This document shows, one piece after another, positions 62,271-64,000 of a stretch of DNA of 64,000 bases. The position numbers were made by a program, and so were the translations under genes. The stretch is taken from assembly GCA_020635085.1 (NCBI GenBank), contig JACKAL010000002.1:1-64000 (forward strand), written 5' to 3'. A model generated the notes under the pieces. It ran no database searches and was not told the origin of the DNA. It saw only the letters and a list, made by a program, of their open reading frames with translations. This DNA is from Pseudobdellovibrionaceae bacterium. Its GTDB lineage: Bacteria > Bdellovibrionota > Bdellovibrionia > Bdellovibrionales > JAGQZY01. The stretch's first letter is position 1, and each line of letters begins with the position of its first letter.

Positions 62271-63200
62271 CTAACTGGTTGAATTTGTTGGATCTACAGC
62301 GAAGGCTTTTGATGTACTTAAGGCGTAGCATTTTAAGAAGTATACAATTTCGACAAAATAAATTAGATAAGCCCAGCCATAGAAATCCATCCAACGAAGA
62401 TCGACAAAAAGATAAAACAGAACCTGCATCAAAAATGTAAGCGGCAACATAATGAGTGCCGCAGTTCTACTAAAAAGCACGAGAGGAAAAAGCAGTTCAA
62501 AAATAACTGTACTTATACAAATAAATAGAAGAATCGGATATTGTTCGGAGACCCAGCGCCCAATTGGTATGTCAAAAAGAATATCCCGATAAATCAGATA
62601 AAACTGCAATGTATAGCCATTCATCCACTCGAGGCCGCTTCTGATTTTGACAATGCCCCCGGAAAAATAAGAGAAGGCTAAGTTAAACTTTAACAGCCAA
62701 ATCGGCCAATTGGGAATGTGTACGGGAACTGTTTTGAGTTTTAATACGGAATCTAAAGATAGCGCGTTCACTCCGGGACTCAAAATAAGAATAAATAAAT
62801 TAAACAGAACGATCGAAAAGTTCCATGGTATGAGCTCTACGGTTTGACTGGCGGCCAAGGTACACGCCACAGATGTGCCAATCAGGACTGTGAGTAGAAG
62901 AAGAGAGATCGTTAAAGAGAGGCGCGTTAAAAAACCTATCATGGAGCAGACCAAGGTAATTACAGCTATGGTTCTGAAAACAGGAATACTGGATTGGCTG
63001 GGCGAAAAATATAAAAACTGCAGAATACCAACGGGGGTACAAGTATACGCTTCCATCTGGGGAGGAATAGAGCGGAAAAAAGACGGTAGTTCATACAGTA
63101 GCCCGCCACAATAAAGAATACGGAATAGCCCCAATAAACTGCTCGGTCTTTTCTTTAAGAGAAGTTGATCAAATTGAGAAAGTATATTCAACTGTTTCAT
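62271..63200 (-). CDS. HTTM-domain membrane protein (vitamin K carboxylase-like)
   Basis: 309 residues with at least six to seven hydrophobic helices. The sequence order (FRILYCGGLLYELPSFF, GLEWMNGYTLQFYLIY, DFYGWAYLIYF) matches HTTM proteins, the membrane family related to gamma-glutamyl carboxylase and DoxX-like proteins. Function in bacteria is mostly unknown. Overlaps the next gene by 32 bp on the same strand; the next gene carries the WPFTDYPMFG motif typical of HTTM partners. Confidence 0.8.
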   Translation of the reverse strand: MKQLNILSQFDQLLLKKRPSSLLGLFRILYCGGLLYELPSFFRSIPPQMEAYTCTPVGILQFLYFSPSQSSIPVFRTIAVITLVCSMIGFLTRLSLTISLLLLTVLIGTSVACTLAASQTVELIPWNFSIVLFNLFILILSPGVNALSLDSVLKLKTVPVHIPNWPIWLLKFNLAFSYFSGGIVKIRSGLEWMNGYTLQFYLIYRDILFDIPIGRWVSEQYPILLFICISTVIFELLFPLVLFSRTAALIMLPLTFLMQVLFYLFVDLRWMDFYGWAYLIYFVEIVYFLKCYALSTSKAFAVDPTNSTS

Positions 63201-63588
63201 ACCTTTCGAATTTCTCCGTATTAGGAATACGTACCATTCTAATCTTCACTAACTCTACAGCCTTCACTTTTTCGAATAAATCTGGATTGCTTTTTTTCGC
63301 GAATGCCAGAGCCGACTCTACTAAGGCAATTTTTCTAGATAGATCTTTTGGTGCCGTCTGTATACCTTTTAAGGTGTAATCTGCCATTGAGCGCGGAAGC
63401 CAGAACGTACTGTTATCATAGCCTACCCCACGTAGTTTGTGCGCAGCTATCTCTTCGTGCTTTTTAAAGGCTTGACCGAACATAGGGTAATCGGTAAATG
63501 GCCAATAACGAACACCAAAAAACGCAATGCAGAGGTGAAGCACAATATATATTTTAACAAATAAGAGCGCTTTATCTTTCATTGACAA
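63169..63588 (-). CDS. HTTM partner protein with WPFTDYPMF motif
   Basis: 139 residues, a membrane helix at about 8-24 followed by RYWPFTDYPMFG and a soluble domain with EKVKAVELVKIRMVRIP. This motif and placement next to an HTTM protein suggest they form one complex. Translated first on the minus strand, with the HTTM gene overlapping its end by 32 bp. Confidence 0.75.
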   Translation of the reverse strand: MSMKDKALLFVKIYIVLHLCIAFFGVRYWPFTDYPMFGQAFKKHEEIAAHKLRGVGYDNSTFWLPRSMADYTLKGIQTAPKDLSRKIALVESALAFAKKSNPDLFEKVKAVELVKIRMVRIPNTEKFERYETVEYTFSI

Positions 63589-63696
63589 AAATAATCTCGC
63601 AAAATTTTGTTCCTGACAAGAACGCTTATGAACATCGCAAAATGTTATCAGGCTTGATCCTCAATATGGGGCGTGATCTACAGAGAAAACGATACT

Positions 63697-64000
63697 TTAA
63701 ATTTTAATATCGCGGACAAAATGGCAGGTATAGCCGTCAGGATTTTTTTCTAAATATTTTTGGTGATATTCTTCAGCTGGCCAAAAATAATCAAAGGGCA
63801 CAACTTGTGTTACCACAGGTTTTTTCCACGCCTGCGAATTATCCACACGTTTAACCACACGTTCTGCAATCTCTTTTTGTTCCTGTGATCTATAGAAAAT
63901 CGCAGAGCGATATTGTGAGCCCAAGTCGTTTCCTTGTTGGTTCACAGTGGTGGGATCGTGCATCTGAAAAAAGAACAATAAAATATTTTCGAAATTGGTT
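63697..64000 (-). CDS. msrA: Peptide methionine sulfoxide reductase A, 5' end beyond the window
   Basis: The frame is open from the window end to the stop at 63697 and encodes the C-terminal part of MsrA: LLFFFQMHDPTTVNQQGNDLGSQYRSAIFYRSQEQ. MsrA reduces methionine sulfoxide in proteins. The catalytic GCFWG motif at the N-terminus lies outside the window. Confidence 0.9.
   Translation of the reverse strand, partial: TNFENILLFFFQMHDPTTVNQQGNDLGSQYRSAIFYRSQEQKEIAERVVKRVDNSQAWKKPVVTQVVPFDYFWPAEEYHQKYLEKNPDGYTCHFVRDIKI

Overview
The window is a 64 kb piece of a Gram-negative bacterial chromosome, moderately AT-rich, and fully packed with genes on both strands. The content (LPS-envelope machinery, a TonB-dependent receptor, beta-barrel proteins, lipoproteins with a YQNC-type lipobox, Tad/Flp-like secretion genes, AmgK-MurU-AnmK peptidoglycan recycling, a PilF-like/RodZ-like pair, a tiny lysine/alanine-only protein) fits a member of the Bdellovibrionota or a related former deltaproteobacterial group. 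This assignment is inference from gene content; no rRNA is present to test it. No tRNA, rRNA, CRISPR array, intact insertion sequence or prophage was seen.

Layout. 1-5.3 kb: a truncated secreted protein with a caspase-like His/Cys arrangement, a large vanadium-haloperoxidase-like secreted enzyme followed by a structured dispersed repeat, and a lipoprotein. 5.3-8.8 kb (minus): an overlapping operon of TadB-like and TadC-like membrane proteins, a small secreted protein, a membrane Ser/Thr kinase and undecaprenyl-diphosphatase (uppP). 8.8-14.3 kb: a 28-residue lysine-rich protein gene with its own promoter and terminator, then icd (minus) facing mdh-sucC-sucD-ndk. 14.4-19.7 kb: TPR lipoprotein, RodZ-like protein and a degenerate PHP-like membrane protein, then a DnaQ-type exonuclease and nadE on the other strand. 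20-24.2 kb: a degenerate sigma-54-activator-like protein and the amgK-murU-anmK operon for recycling N-acetylmuramic acid. 24.2-28.5 kb (minus): a TadG-like protein and two secreted low-complexity proteins sharing a C-terminal motif. 28.7-34.2 kb: a secreted protein, oligopeptide permeases (dppBC-like), nagZ and a TonB-dependent receptor. 34.2-36.6 kb (minus): small basic protein, outer-membrane barrel, lipoprotein. 36.8-42.5 kb: galU, a secreted protein, priA, a zinc-ribbon/CFI-box protein and a flavoprotein-like gene. 42.6-49.6 kb: the classical rpsB-tsf-pyrH-frr-uppS-cdsA-rseP cluster, here without dxr, followed by tsaB. 50.6-52.9 kb: J-domain-like/HTH fusion, rluD and pgeF, with the second copy of the dispersed repeat. 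53.3-58.9 kb: a 995-residue secreted or membrane protein, a secreted helical protein, an epimerase and mtgA. 59-62.2 kb (minus): blaI with two tandem BlaR1-like M56 proteases behind a 40-bp palindromic operator. 62.3-64 kb: an HTTM membrane protein with a partner, and the 3' end of msrA.

A theme is cell-envelope turnover: uppP, uppS, mtgA, nagZ, amgK, murU, anmK, galU, a peptide permease pair and a BlaI/M56 sensor system occur within one window. The items most worth pursuing are the five-hairpin repeat present twice (3807-3980 and 52921-53094), the lysine-rich microprotein gene, the paired secreted proteins of the Tad-like operon, the likely leaderless genes, and the tandem M56/BlaI locus.
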